A stretch of DNA of 64,000 bases from Candidatus Obscuribacterales bacterium (GCA_019744775.1 JAIETZ010000004.1:558001-622000), one strand, 5' to 3'. Counted from the stretch's first letter, positions 8,271-17,183 are shown. The notes: generated from the letters alone by a model not told the origin. Numbers and translations: made by a program.

Positions 8271-8369
8271 TTAACTTCTTGAGGCTCTGTACGAATCCCA
8301 AGCGGAGCCTCCGTTGTCTGGTACTACGGCGTTCCATAGATTTTTAAATAAGCTCGAAAGCATTCTCAT
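8271..8369 (-). CDS. Candidate 32-residue small protein
   Basis: A small frame reading MRMLSSLFKNLWNAVV, then PDNGGSAWDSYRASRS, ending in TAA. The ATG at 8369 has a good ribosome site (AGAAGGAAGA, about six bases away), and a hairpin terminator begins 30 bases after the stop. The N-terminal half is a plausible amphipathic helix with Lys/Arg and bulky hydrophobics (LSSLFKNLWNAV); the C-terminal half is polar. It is well placed to be translated, either alone or at the end of the 9984-8496 transcript. No known small protein is recognised, and conservation cannot be judged from one genome. Confidence 0.45.
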   Translation of the reverse strand: MRMLSSLFKNLWNAVVPDNGGSAWDSYRASRS

Positions 8370-8495
8370 TAGGTTCTTCCTTCTATTTTCATTGGAGTTG
8401 GAGTTGGTCATAGATGGTAAATCGGTCCTCACACTTAATACATTCCCGAAACTGTTAGCAAGCTTCGCTTGACATTGAAATATTTTTGGATTTAA

Positions 8496-8888
8496 TCAAG
8501 GCAGCGTCTTCATAGCAACCTCTTTCTCCTTAAGACTGACGGAAGCCTTGGAAAAAGGTTCCTCATAGCCATATTTAAAAGCGTTGCCCACGCCATGGAC
8601 TGTGCCAAGAATGCTGCCACTTACCAGCCCATAAGGCACAGTCATGAAATAAATCAACAATCGCGTTTGCGAAATAACAGGGTCTTGAAAAACCTCGAAA
8701 TCAGATTCGAGCGTACCTGTCATGCGTTTTGTTTCCGAGAAAATATCACGAGCAATTTTAATGGGGACTCCGACAGTGACACCATATGCAACACCAGCCA
8801 CTCCCAAAACTTTCGGCTTAGCAAATGATGCCTGGGGAAGCAAAAATGCAATCAACAACAAAGCGGCAACAACTGCTTTATTTTCCAA
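8496..8888 (-). CDS. Small secreted protein coupled to the hydroxyacid oxidase
   Basis: A 130-residue protein with a signal peptide (VVAALLLIAFLLPQASFA, cleavage before KP). Two Gly-rich hydrophobic stretches (VLGVAGVAYGVTVGVPI and YFMTVPYGLVSGSILGTVHG) could associate with membrane. Longer N-terminal readings run into the oxidase gene and are not real. The start is TTG at 8888, six bases after a perfect AAGGAGG. It overlaps the last codons of the oxidase gene by 11 bp, so the two are translationally coupled. Function is unknown. Similar short 'exported, GSxLG' proteins occur in envelope contexts, but I cannot name a family. Confidence 0.7.
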   Translation of the reverse strand: MENKAVVAALLLIAFLLPQASFAKPKVLGVAGVAYGVTVGVPIKIARDIFSETKRMTGTLESDFEVFQDPVISQTRLLIYFMTVPYGLVSGSILGTVHGVGNAFKYGYEEPFSKASVSLKEKEVAMKTLP

Positions 8889-9984
8889 GGGAAACCTCCT
8901 TAACAGCAACTCTTTCACCAATAAGATCAAGACTAATTTCATTGACCGAGGCACAGCCGCATAAGGCCATTGCCTGATCAATTTCTGCACGCAAAATATC
9001 CAGCACTTGCGCCACACCATCACCGCCGCCATTGACCAATCCCCAGAGTATAGGACGGCCTACCAAAACTGCTTTGGCACCCAATGCGATTGCTTTCACG
9101 ACATCTGTGCCTCGTCTGATACCGCCATCCACCAAAAGTTCAGCGCGACCATCGACAGCTTCAGCAACTTCTTGCAAAACTTCTATTGTTGCAGGAGCAG
9201 TGTCGAGCTGGCGACCGCCGTGGTTGGAGACAACTATTCCTGAAACACCACTTTCCACAGCGGCCTTAGCATCATCACCTCTGACAATTCCCTTAAGCAA
9301 GATAGGCAATTTGGTAATTGATTTTAGCCACTCAATGTCTTTCCAACTAACACTGGGATCAAACAAAGCTGAGGCATAAGTTGTGAGCCCCGATTGATCA
9401 GCTGGTTTGGGCATGGAAGCGAATTCACTTGTACCGAAATTGCCCATCTGCAAACCCTTGGGCAAGGCAAATCGATTGCGCACATCTCGTTCGCGCCTGC
9501 CGGAAACAGGCAAATCAACTGTGACAACAAGCGCGGCACAACCGGCTTTTTCAGCTCGTTCAACTAGAGACTTTGTCACTGAGCGATCTTTGTAGATATA
9601 GAGTTGAAACCAAACTGGACCGGATGCCGCCTGCATAATCTGTTCAATAGAAAAATTAGAGAGAGTGGAGGCAATCATGATGGTACCGGCGCCACCGACT
9701 GCCCTGACTGTTGCCAATTCACCTTCCGGATGAGCCATTGCCTGGAAAGCCATGGGAGCGACAATAACAGGCATAGACAGGGTGTGTCCTAATACTTTGG
9801 TCGAAAGGTAGCGCTCGCTTACATCGACAAGAACTCTATAACGCAAGCAAATTTTGTCGTAGGCAGCGCGATTTTCGCGCAGAGTAATCTCATCGTGAGC
9901 GCCGCTTGAATAATAGTCCCAAACAGGTGTCGGCAGCTTTTTGTGCGCCTTCTCTTCAAAGTCAAATAGGTTAATTAAATGCAT
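8878..9984 (-). CDS. FMN-dependent alpha-hydroxy-acid oxidase/dehydrogenase
   Basis: A 368-residue TIM-barrel flavoprotein of the L-lactate/glycolate oxidase family (PF01070), oxidising L-2-hydroxy acids to 2-oxo acids. Signatures are WFQLYIYKDR, VVTVDLPVSGRRERD, the active-site SNHGGRQLD (His base and Arg), LLVDGGIRRGTDV and LVGRPILWG. The start at 9984 (MHLINLFDFEEKA) gives the family-typical N-terminus; frames extending to 10185 are spurious. No ribosome site precedes it, and a TATACT box ends only about 10 bases upstream, so the mRNA may be nearly leaderless. It is divergent from the ring-opening operon. Lactate versus glycolate specificity cannot be told by eye. Confidence 0.9.
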   Translation of the reverse strand: MHLINLFDFEEKAHKKLPTPVWDYYSSGAHDEITLRENRAAYDKICLRYRVLVDVSERYLSTKVLGHTLSMPVIVAPMAFQAMAHPEGELATVRAVGGAGTIMIASTLSNFSIEQIMQAASGPVWFQLYIYKDRSVTKSLVERAEKAGCAALVVTVDLPVSGRRERDVRNRFALPKGLQMGNFGTSEFASMPKPADQSGLTTYASALFDPSVSWKDIEWLKSITKLPILLKGIVRGDDAKAAVESGVSGIVVSNHGGRQLDTAPATIEVLQEVAEAVDGRAELLVDGGIRRGTDVVKAIALGAKAVLVGRPILWGLVNGGGDGVAQVLDILRAEIDQAMALCGCASVNEISLDLIGERVAVKEVSLGK

Positions 9985-10035
9985 AGGGACATAAGTATAA
10001 ACCGTAAGTTTCCCACTGAGCCCGTAGATTCCCCC

Positions 10036-10064
10036 TTGATAGCTAGGGACTTCTCTTTTATATT
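10036..10064 (+). promoter_or_regulatory. Sigma70-type promoter of the 10-18.6 kb operon
   Basis: TTGATA (10036-10041) and TATATT (10059-10064) with an ideal 17-base spacer. The start site should be near 10071, giving a leader of about 67 bases before the ATG at 10138. No other strong promoter was noticed before 18647. Confidence 0.7.
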
Positions 10065-10137
10065 GCGCGCAGGGGCAAGCTATTTTGATCCATATACACG
10101 AGCCACGACCATCCCCTCGACCAAGGAATCCCCCAAA

Positions 10138-11928
10138 ATGTCCAACCCCCTTACCGGTGCTCACATAGAAGCGCACGATCGCCAAGCTTCTAAACTTAAC
10201 AACGACGAAACGTCGAAAAAAATGGGTCTTGAGGTAATCGGCTCAACGGCCAACGCGTTTGTCGGCGCGCTAGTTGACTCTGCCTTACAGACTCCTGTTA
10301 ACGGACTTATTCAACTTTTCAACCCACAAGAAGCCCATGCAGTGAAGCTTGTGGAGAACAAACAACAAGCCCTGGGAAGCGCCGAATGGTACGGTCAACT
10401 TGTCGGTTCCGGCGCCGGCTCGCTCTTAAACTTCGTCGGTTTGAGCAAACTATTAAAAGGCTCAAGCGAATCCATAAAATTCCTTGGAGCGCCTGCAACC
10501 AGCAAATTCTGGCGACCATTAGCCAATACTGTTTCACTTGTCGAAAAATCTCCATTTGCCCAAAAGCCCTTGCTTACGGCAGCAACTACTGGTGCCTTTT
10601 ATGGTGGCATTCTGACACCGGTTGATCCGCAGGGTGAAAACATGGTTGCGGCTAGATTGAAAAATGCGGGTGTAGGCGCCGCTTCTGTTGCAGCGATGAT
10701 CCTGCCCAACCAGATTAGATTGAGCACCAATGCAATAAAAGCCGGTGATGCAGGAAGCAAGGTCCATGAAGCTATTGCGCTGGCCATGGGCGGACCTCTG
10801 GCTGGGCTTGTACACGCACAAGGTCGCGCGCTTTGCGAGGGCAAATTTGCGCCTGATATGAATAGTCGAGAATTCAAAGAGTCCGTTGTTGGCTACAGCA
10901 TTCTTGGTGCAGGTTATGCAGGCTACCGAAGCACAGGCAGAGCTGCAAAAGCGCCTGAAGTCGAAGAGTACGAATCAGCAGACAAACTTAGAGCGACACG
11001 CCGTCCGGAAAGAACCAATCCGCCTAAAACACGTGACGAACATGCAGCAATGGTTCGTGAGTGGAAACAATTCGTTGAACTTTGTGATAAGACGGTGAGC
11101 ACCGATATCGATAATTCACCTATTACCGATCTTTCCAAGATTGATTTGAAGGTGCAGCATCAACGAGGACTGAAGCAGCTAGAATCCGATCCGGCTAATA
11201 TTCACAATGTCGATTCCTACCAAAAGCATTTTGACTACATGTACAAGCTGCTTAGCAAGGCTATACGTCATGACAAAGAGCTCGTTGCCGCAGCAAACGA
11301 AGCAACACAAAGAGCAATTGACGAATGGAATGCCGCGCATCCGGACTTGCCGGCGCAGCCAGGCGATTTAGTTATTCCAAACTCAACCTATCAACCTCAG
11401 TTTCCAGCGACGTTTGAACAAGTGCAGCAAAAGGCAACTACTCCGGCAATAAGCGATCAATGGAATCCATTTGAGAGTCAACTGCCTGCTCCTACATACG
11501 ATGGGCAATCAATGAATGTGCAACAAACAAAGCCGATTACAGAGCCATTGGCTACAGATTTGGTACCAAAAGCCACCGGACTGACAAATTCCCAGCTTGG
11601 ACGGAAAGCATTCAACATGAATCAGTCCATGGCTCAAGCGAAGCGTGCCAATGTAAACACACCAGCAAGTATGCAGGGCAAGCAAAAAGATCTAGCCGAA
11701 ACCATGCACTCAAAGAAAAACTCTGACGATCCAAACAAAGTGCGTGGTTTAAGCTTTAGAAACACAACTTTCGAGAAAAAAGGCTATACTGCCGAACAAA
11801 CCAATAAGAAAGCTATGGTCAACGGCATAACCGGAGCAAGCAAACATACCTCAGAAGGTATAGGCAGCGCGGAAGAACTTCATCAAAAGAGCAAGTTTAA
11901 GCAATGGAACGGCAAGGAAGAACCATAA
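10138..11928 (+). CDS. Large protein of unknown function, first gene of the operon
   Basis: A 596-residue protein without a recognised domain. Residues about 28-260 are rich in Gly, Ala and Ser with alternating hydrophobic helices (AFVGALVDSALQTPVNGLIQ; GSGAGSLLNFVGLSKLL; AMGGPLAGLVHAQG), suggesting membrane association or a glycine-zipper bundle. The middle is charged and helical (RRPERTNPPKTRDEH...), and the last 200 residues are Gln/Asn/Pro-rich and probably disordered. There is no signal peptide. The ATG at 10138 follows AAGGA. An upstream in-frame ATG at 9979 would run through the promoter and overlap the oxidase start, so it is rejected. It precedes the reductase gene by 19 bases. Confidence 0.7.
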   Translation: MSNPLTGAHIEAHDRQASKLNNDETSKKMGLEVIGSTANAFVGALVDSALQTPVNGLIQLFNPQEAHAVKLVENKQQALGSAEWYGQLVGSGAGSLLNFVGLSKLLKGSSESIKFLGAPATSKFWRPLANTVSLVEKSPFAQKPLLTAATTGAFYGGILTPVDPQGENMVAARLKNAGVGAASVAAMILPNQIRLSTNAIKAGDAGSKVHEAIALAMGGPLAGLVHAQGRALCEGKFAPDMNSREFKESVVGYSILGAGYAGYRSTGRAAKAPEVEEYESADKLRATRRPERTNPPKTRDEHAAMVREWKQFVELCDKTVSTDIDNSPITDLSKIDLKVQHQRGLKQLESDPANIHNVDSYQKHFDYMYKLLSKAIRHDKELVAAANEATQRAIDEWNAAHPDLPAQPGDLVIPNSTYQPQFPATFEQVQQKATTPAISDQWNPFESQLPAPTYDGQSMNVQQTKPITEPLATDLVPKATGLTNSQLGRKAFNMNQSMAQAKRANVNTPASMQGKQKDLAETMHSKKNSDDPNKVRGLSFRNTTFEKKGYTAEQTNKKAMVNGITGASKHTSEGIGSAEELHQKSKFKQWNGKEEP

Positions 11929-11947
11929 CCTCTAGACAAGGCGCAAC

Positions 11948-12898
11948 GTGCTAAAAAATTTGGTAATTGGTGCAGGCAGCATGGGTCTCATACTGCAGTA
12001 TCTGATTCAAGAATCAGAAGAATCCCACTTACTGGCGCGCGATTCATCCTGCGCAGCTTTGCTGGACAAACCACTTGAAGTAACAGGTGCTGTCGAAGGC
12101 AGTCTAAACATCCAGTGTTATTCATGGTCAAAATTTCCCCAACTTTCTGACGACGCAGCGATATTTGTTGCCACCAAAGCGCATGAAATACCTGTGGTTT
12201 TGCAAAACTTGGCACCACATATAAAATCATCCAACAAAATAGTTTTGATGCAAAATGGATTAGGCATTTACGAAATGGCCAAACAAATTTTGCCGGACAA
12301 TTCTCTTTTTAGACTGCTTTGTTATATTGGCGTCCGCAAAGTTTCACCTTGTCACATTCACGTTGCCGGAATTCACAAGTATGAGTTTGCCGGCGAGCAG
12401 GTTCACGCAGATTTCTTGAACAAATGGCAAAAGGTACTGCTCGATAAAGGCATCGATACCACGGTCAATTTCAATCCACTGAAATCAGAATGGCAAAAGG
12501 CATTGTGGAATTTATCCATCAATGGACTGTGCTCGATTGTCGACGAACCAAATGGCGCAATTGCCGACAGTCCGGAATTGAACAATTTGGCTCGGCAAGT
12601 CGTATTAGAAGCCGTGGAAATTGCCCAACTGGAAGGAATTCACCTGACAACCGAGCATTTAGAGGATGTATTTAAATCTCTTGAAAGGACACGAGAAAAC
12701 ATCAATGCTACACTCCAAGATCTGAGGGCAGGACGCCACCCCGAGCTGGAATTTCTCAATGGGGCCGTTGCCAAAATTGCTGCCAAGCACGGGCGCCGCG
12801 CGCCACTCAACGAAGCAATTTTCAACCTGGTGACCTTCCTGGAAAAGGCAGAAAAGCGTAAGGAGATTGAAGATGGTCGAAGTGGCACCAAAGGCTGA
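11948..12898 (+). CDS. 2-dehydropantoate 2-reductase (ketopantoate reductase) family
   Basis: A 316-residue NADPH-dependent reductase of the PanE/ApbA family. The Rossmann motif GAGSMG is at residues 8-13, followed by VATKAHEIPVVLQNLAP and MQNGLG. The catalytic lysine is probably in KSEWQKALWNLSING, and the C-terminal helical domain has the family's ELEFLNGAVAKIAAKHG ending. The start is GTG at 11948. It may make D-pantoate for coenzyme A. In this operon it could instead reduce a 2-oxo or semialdehyde intermediate, as other beta-hydroxyacid dehydrogenases do. It overlaps the next gene by 26 bp. I leave panE unassigned because of the context. Confidence 0.85.
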   Translation: MLKNLVIGAGSMGLILQYLIQESEESHLLARDSSCAALLDKPLEVTGAVEGSLNIQCYSWSKFPQLSDDAAIFVATKAHEIPVVLQNLAPHIKSSNKIVLMQNGLGIYEMAKQILPDNSLFRLLCYIGVRKVSPCHIHVAGIHKYEFAGEQVHADFLNKWQKVLLDKGIDTTVNFNPLKSEWQKALWNLSINGLCSIVDEPNGAIADSPELNNLARQVVLEAVEIAQLEGIHLTTEHLEDVFKSLERTRENINATLQDLRAGRHPELEFLNGAVAKIAAKHGRRAPLNEAIFNLVTFLEKAEKRKEIEDGRSGTKG

Positions 12899-13451
12899 TG
12901 TTATTGAAGTACCGATCATTCAAGCGACACCGGAAAATACTAAGGACTTTGGTCTTTTCATAGGCACTGAAGTACCGAATGCCGGTCTGACTATCCCCTT
13001 CTACAAGGGTTCTGTCGAAGAGGGTTTCAATATCCCATTTGAATGTCAAGGGAGCGCTGTCATCCGCACGGCACGTATAAGCAAGCGCTCAGGCGATGTA
13101 ATTTGGCTCGAGCGTCATGTGGAAATGACTCAGCTTTTTATTGGTTTAGGTGATCAACCTTTTGCTATGGTGCTTGGCAAACCCAACCACGAACAGAAGG
13201 GTGAAGTACCGGAACTGAAAGAAGTGAAGTGTTTTGTTTTTCCAGCAGGTCACGGCATCATGCTCTGGAAAGGCACATGGCACGATTTCCCGCTCTGCGT
13301 AAAAGAACCTGTTACTTGCATGACGGCCAATTCGCCTGCCGTTGTTGAAGCTCTAGCTTCAATGAAGACAGCGTCGGAAATGAATCACGGCGATGTGTAC
13401 AAGATTGATATTAAGGCTCGCACTGGTAAAACTCTGCACGTAAGTTTGTAA
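12873..13451 (+). CDS. Ureidoglycolate lyase-like (AllA family) protein
   Basis: A 192-residue beta-rich cupin-like protein with the AllA-family features ERHVEMTQLFIGLG, FAMVLG, and FVFPAGHGIMLWKGTWHDFPL near the C-terminus. Ureidoglycolate lyase (PF04115) splits ureidoglycolate into glyoxylate and urea in allantoin breakdown, and relatives act on similar ureido acids. The ATG at 12873 is seven bases after AAGGAG; an in-frame TTG at 12867 is less likely. No allantoinase or allantoate hydrolase gene is nearby, so the substrate may instead be a ureido acid produced downstream of the ring-opening amidohydrolase encoded next. Confidence 0.75.
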   Translation: MVEVAPKADVIEVPIIQATPENTKDFGLFIGTEVPNAGLTIPFYKGSVEEGFNIPFECQGSAVIRTARISKRSGDVIWLERHVEMTQLFIGLGDQPFAMVLGKPNHEQKGEVPELKEVKCFVFPAGHGIMLWKGTWHDFPLCVKEPVTCMTANSPAVVEALASMKTASEMNHGDVYKIDIKARTGKTLHVSL

Positions 13452-13472
13452 ACTGAAAGCGAAGGTTTTGTC

Positions 13473-14570
13473 ATGCAAGTCAAAGCAATAAAGATTGCAA
13501 CCAGCAATCCTGCCGATGTAAGCCAACTTACAAAGTACATGGATGACGGGACAATTAATCCCGCCGATGTAATTTGCATCATCGGTAAGACCGAAGGCAA
13601 CGGTGGTCGCAATGACTTCACCCGCGACTTAGCAATGTCGGCGTTTGAATCATTGTTTTCAGCAAGACTGGGCATTTCTCGGCAAGAAGTTGTCGACCGT
13701 ATAATCTTTTCGCTTTCAGGCGGCTGCGAGGGTGTTGTTAGTCCGCACATTGTTGTATTTTGCAAATCCGGGGAAACATTGAAGGACAAGCGTACAGAAA
13801 AACGCTTGGCTGTCGGAATTGGTTTTACGCGTGCTTTTGCGCCCAATGAAATTGGCCGTATGGCACAAGTCGAAGAAACCGCACGTGTGATAATGCAAAT
13901 CGTCAGTGATTTGAAAGTCGAATCCAATAGTGACGTGCATCTCATTCAAATGAAAGGCGCTATTCCTAAATTCACTTACGAGGAAGAACTAGACGCAGCT
14001 AAAGCCGGCAAACCAATCCGTTCGGACATGGTCTTTTCTCGCGGGGCTTCGGCGCTGGGAGCAGCACTTGCCCTCGGCGAAGTGAAACCAACGGAATTAA
14101 ATGACGATGTCATTTGCAATGACTGGAATCTATATTCGACCACGGCTTCATGCTCGGCTAAACCTGGACTTGAACGTACGGAGATTATGGTTTTGGCCAA
14201 CAGTCCCTATTGGGATGGCGATCTTATGATCGAGCACGGCATTTTGAAAGACATGCTCGATACAAAATCGGTAATTGATGTTTTAGCAAAACTAAAAATA
14301 GACTGCAATCTGCAACTCACACCAAAACAAGCTGAAAAAATTGTTGGCGTGTTTGCCAAATCAGAAGCAGATCCACGCGGCACCATTCACGGCAGACGCG
14401 CGACAATGCTAACCGATGATGACATAAGCGACACCAGATATTCTCGCTGCGTATTGGGTGCTGTTTTGTCCAGTGTCCTTTACGATCCGACTGTATACAT
14501 AAGCACGCGTGCCGAACATCACGGTCCATGCGGCGGCGGAACATTGGCAATAATCGCTAAACAAGAGTAA
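13473..14570 (+). CDS. Ring-opening amidohydrolase (cyanuric acid amidohydrolase/barbiturase family)
   Basis: A 365-residue protein of the AtzD/TrzD/barbiturase family (PF09663), which hydrolyses cyclic imides such as cyanuric acid or barbituric acid. Family members are threefold internal repeats, each giving a Lys-Ser pair. All three are visible: K39 (IIGKTEGNG) with S82 (SLSGGCEGVVSPH), K161 (IQMKGAI) with S226 (TTASCSAKPG), and K296 (FAKSEAD) with S344 (VYISTRAEHHGPCGGG). The metal-binding Glu/Gly loop at the C-terminus is also present. Third-repeat residues after the serine are TR, where I recall GG in cyanuric acid enzymes. Barbiturase, or a new ring substrate, is therefore as likely as cyanuric acid. 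It lies 21 bases after the AllA-like gene. Confidence 0.88.
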   Translation: MQVKAIKIATSNPADVSQLTKYMDDGTINPADVICIIGKTEGNGGRNDFTRDLAMSAFESLFSARLGISRQEVVDRIIFSLSGGCEGVVSPHIVVFCKSGETLKDKRTEKRLAVGIGFTRAFAPNEIGRMAQVEETARVIMQIVSDLKVESNSDVHLIQMKGAIPKFTYEEELDAAKAGKPIRSDMVFSRGASALGAALALGEVKPTELNDDVICNDWNLYSTTASCSAKPGLERTEIMVLANSPYWDGDLMIEHGILKDMLDTKSVIDVLAKLKIDCNLQLTPKQAEKIVGVFAKSEADPRGTIHGRRATMLTDDDISDTRYSRCVLGAVLSSVLYDPTVYISTRAEHHGPCGGGTLAIIAKQE

Positions 14571-14576
14571 AAATCT

Positions 14577-17183
14577 ATGACAATGCAATTGAACAAAGCG
14601 CACGTTAAGTCTGAGACAAAAACATCTACAGTCAAATTATCCAACGGTGCCGAACTCTTCATGGCTGAAAGTGGGCAAGGAGATGAGCTGGTTGTTTTCT
14701 TGCATGCAGTAGGCGGAGATAGCAGATCTTGGGCAACACAAATGTCGTCCCTTGCATCGCTTGGCTATAAGTGCCTCGCTGTTGATTTCCGTGGTCACGG
14801 AAAATCAAAGTTTCCCGGTCAAGACACCTACAAGGAAGTTACCGTAAAGTCCTTTGCTCAAGATGTTATTGCTCTTATTGAACAATTGGGATATGCGAAG
14901 GCACACTTCGTTGGATTATCAATGGGTGGCGTTGTTGCCTTAAATGTCTTCCAAGAGAAAAAAGCTATAGTTCAATCTTTGACATTGGCCAATACCTGGT
15001 CATTCAATCCGCAGGCATCCGACAAAGTTGCCTTCATGAAAGATCGCTTGTCGAAAATGAGTCTCAAAGAAAGCGCGGCTGAACTTATACCGGCACTTTT
15101 TGCCAAAGGCACAGACAAAGAAATAGTTGCGCAAGCAGTGGAAATTGAGGGCACAAAAGACAAGGATGTCTTTCTCGCCTCCTGGATTTCAATGTTTGCC
15201 GATGACTACAGGGACGTTGTATCAAATATTGATGTCCCCGTTTTATTAATTGGTGGCAGTGAAGATCAAATAACACCAACAGATCCTCTCTTGACCGAAA
15301 TCCACAGATTATTGCCGGCGTCTCAGCTTGTGAATATTGAGGGAGCCGGACATTTTTCCAATCTCGATAAACCCAATGAATTTGAGAGCCTTTTGTCTGC
15401 CCACCTGAGACGTGCACGCATGTCACAGCGCCAACAAATAAGTCCTTTGAAGACACAAAAGATAGAAGCTGGTACGGTTGCCCACGCACTGATGGGACTT
15501 TTGAATAAGCGCGGCATCAGATATTTCTTTTCCAATTCGGGCACGGACTTTACACCAATCATTGACGCCCTTGCTTGCTACAGCGACGACCCGGATTTCG
15601 AATTAGAGGAAATAGTTGCACCGCACGAAAATACCGCCATTGCCATGGCACACGGATATTTTCTTCTCTCAGGCAAACCTCAAGCAGTGATGGCACACGT
15701 CAATGTCGGTACAGCGAACATGGGATTGGGAATTATCAATGCCAATAGAAGCCATATTCCCATGCTTGTCCTGGCAGGTAAGAGCCCCTGGTATGAACAG
15801 CCTTCAAACGGCGTCCAAGAAATAGAAGGATGTCGCACTAATTTTGTGCAATGGGGTCAGGATACTTTTGACCAAGCAGCCTACTTCCGTGAATTCACCA
15901 AATGGGACTACGAACTGAAAGGTTCTTTCAATCTAGAATCTGTTGTCGATAGAGCGCTTGCTATAAGCAAGAGTCAGCCGGCCGGTCCTGTTTATTTGAC
16001 ATTGCCCAAAGAAGCACTTTGTGAGCAGATCGAATCATTCACCTATTCAGAAACACCACGTCAAAGCCCTGCTGCTGCCAGCGCACCTGTGCAAAGTGCA
16101 ATCGATGCTGCCGCCAAAGCAATCGCTTCAGCCAAGAAACCTCTTATCGTCACTGCCGAACTGGGTCGCTATCAAGGTGGTGTGGAAGCACTTTCGAATC
16201 TGGCTATGAAACTAGGAATTGGCGTTGTTGAGTTCGGCAAGCACAACTTCTTCAACTTACCCACGGATCATCCCATGCATCTGGGATTCGATCCTGCACC
16301 TTATATTGCAGAAGCTGATTTAATTATTTGTATCGAAAGTCATGTTCCCTGGATTCCGGCCATCACCAAGGTGAAGGAGCCTCTCGAAAGAGGCAAACCA
16401 ATAATCCAAATTGGCGTCGATCCTTTAGCCGGCAAGCTACCAATGCGCAGCTTCCCTGCAGATATTTGCTTAGCAGGCAATCCAACTGAGACCTTAAGGC
16501 GAATTTGCGAAGCATTGGACGCACGCCAGGACAAGTCACGTTTTGCCGCCATTGAATCCGAACACAAGAAAGTATTTGAGACAGCGAAGAAAGAAGCGGC
16601 GAAAGATGCCTCTTTGCCAAAAATCAGTAAGCGCTATATCTCATACTGCTTAGGAGAAATTGCTGACGACAAGACTGTAATTTTCAACGAGTACAACTTG
16701 GAACCAACACTGGTACCTAGACACCTATCCGACAGTTGGTTCGAGAATTCAATCGCCAGCGGACTTGGCTGGTCGTTGGGAGCTGCGCTTGGAGCTCAAT
16801 TGGCAGCGCCTGATCTGACGATGGTAGCCACACTAGGCGACGGCAGCTACTTATTCAACACACCGCTTTCAGCGCACTATGTGGCAGCAGCTTACAAGTT
16901 GCCCATTGTTATAGTCGTGTTTAACGACAGCGCCTGGTCCACAATTAAAAAGTCCTATTTAGGGACAACCAAAAATGGCTGGGCTGAGAAGAAAAACAGC
17001 TTCGCTTTATGCAACCTGGAAGTAGACATCTCATTTGAGAAATTAGCCGAAGCTACAGGCGGTATTGGGCTTACTGTCGACAAGCCGGCTGAATTACCTG
17101 CTACTCTGAGAAAAGCAATAGATATTTCGCGTAAAGATCGCAAGCACGTACTGGTAAATGTAGTCTGTGAAAGAGATACGTAA
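14577..17183 (+). CDS. Alpha/beta-hydrolase fused to a ThDP-dependent enzyme
   Basis: An 868-residue bifunctional protein. Residues 1-285 are an alpha/beta-hydrolase with nucleophile S115 (GLSMGG), acid D230 (GGSEDQITP) and H259 (GAGHFSN). Residues about 296-868 are a full acetolactate synthase-type thiamine diphosphate enzyme: catalytic Glu E351 (APHENTAIAMAHGY), central domain, then the ThDP/Mg motif GDGS (754-757) with its Asn near 783 (VVFNDSAW). Such enzymes decarboxylate or ligate 2-oxo acids, for example glyoxylate carboligase or benzoylformate decarboxylase. The frame is continuous across the junction near base 15440, with no frameshift. It starts six bases after the amidohydrolase stop. 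It could hydrolyse an ester or amide product and pass on a 2-oxo acid. Confidence 0.88.
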   Translation: MTMQLNKAHVKSETKTSTVKLSNGAELFMAESGQGDELVVFLHAVGGDSRSWATQMSSLASLGYKCLAVDFRGHGKSKFPGQDTYKEVTVKSFAQDVIALIEQLGYAKAHFVGLSMGGVVALNVFQEKKAIVQSLTLANTWSFNPQASDKVAFMKDRLSKMSLKESAAELIPALFAKGTDKEIVAQAVEIEGTKDKDVFLASWISMFADDYRDVVSNIDVPVLLIGGSEDQITPTDPLLTEIHRLLPASQLVNIEGAGHFSNLDKPNEFESLLSAHLRRARMSQRQQISPLKTQKIEAGTVAHALMGLLNKRGIRYFFSNSGTDFTPIIDALACYSDDPDFELEEIVAPHENTAIAMAHGYFLLSGKPQAVMAHVNVGTANMGLGIINANRSHIPMLVLAGKSPWYEQPSNGVQEIEGCRTNFVQWGQDTFDQAAYFREFTKWDYELKGSFNLESVVDRALAISKSQPAGPVYLTLPKEALCEQIESFTYSETPRQSPAAASAPVQSAIDAAAKAIASAKKPLIVTAELGRYQGGVEALSNLAMKLGIGVVEFGKHNFFNLPTDHPMHLGFDPAPYIAEADLIICIESHVPWIPAITKVKEPLERGKPIIQIGVDPLAGKLPMRSFPADICLAGNPTETLRRICEALDARQDKSRFAAIESEHKKVFETAKKEAAKDASLPKISKRYISYCLGEIADDKTVIFNEYNLEPTLVPRHLSDSWFENSIASGLGWSLGAALGAQLAAPDLTMVATLGDGSYLFNTPLSAHYVAAAYKLPIVIVVFNDSAWSTIKKSYLGTTKNGWAEKKNSFALCNLEVDISFEKLAEATGGIGLTVDKPAELPATLRKAIDISRKDRKHVLVNVVCERDT

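Noticed and set aside
9979-10137. In-frame upstream start for the 596-residue protein
   Set aside because: It would cross the -35/-10 promoter and overlap the divergent oxidase start. The ATG at 10138 has a ribosome site.
9985-10185. N-terminal extension of the hydroxyacid oxidase
   Set aside because: It runs antisense into the operon promoter; the conserved N-terminus begins at 9984.
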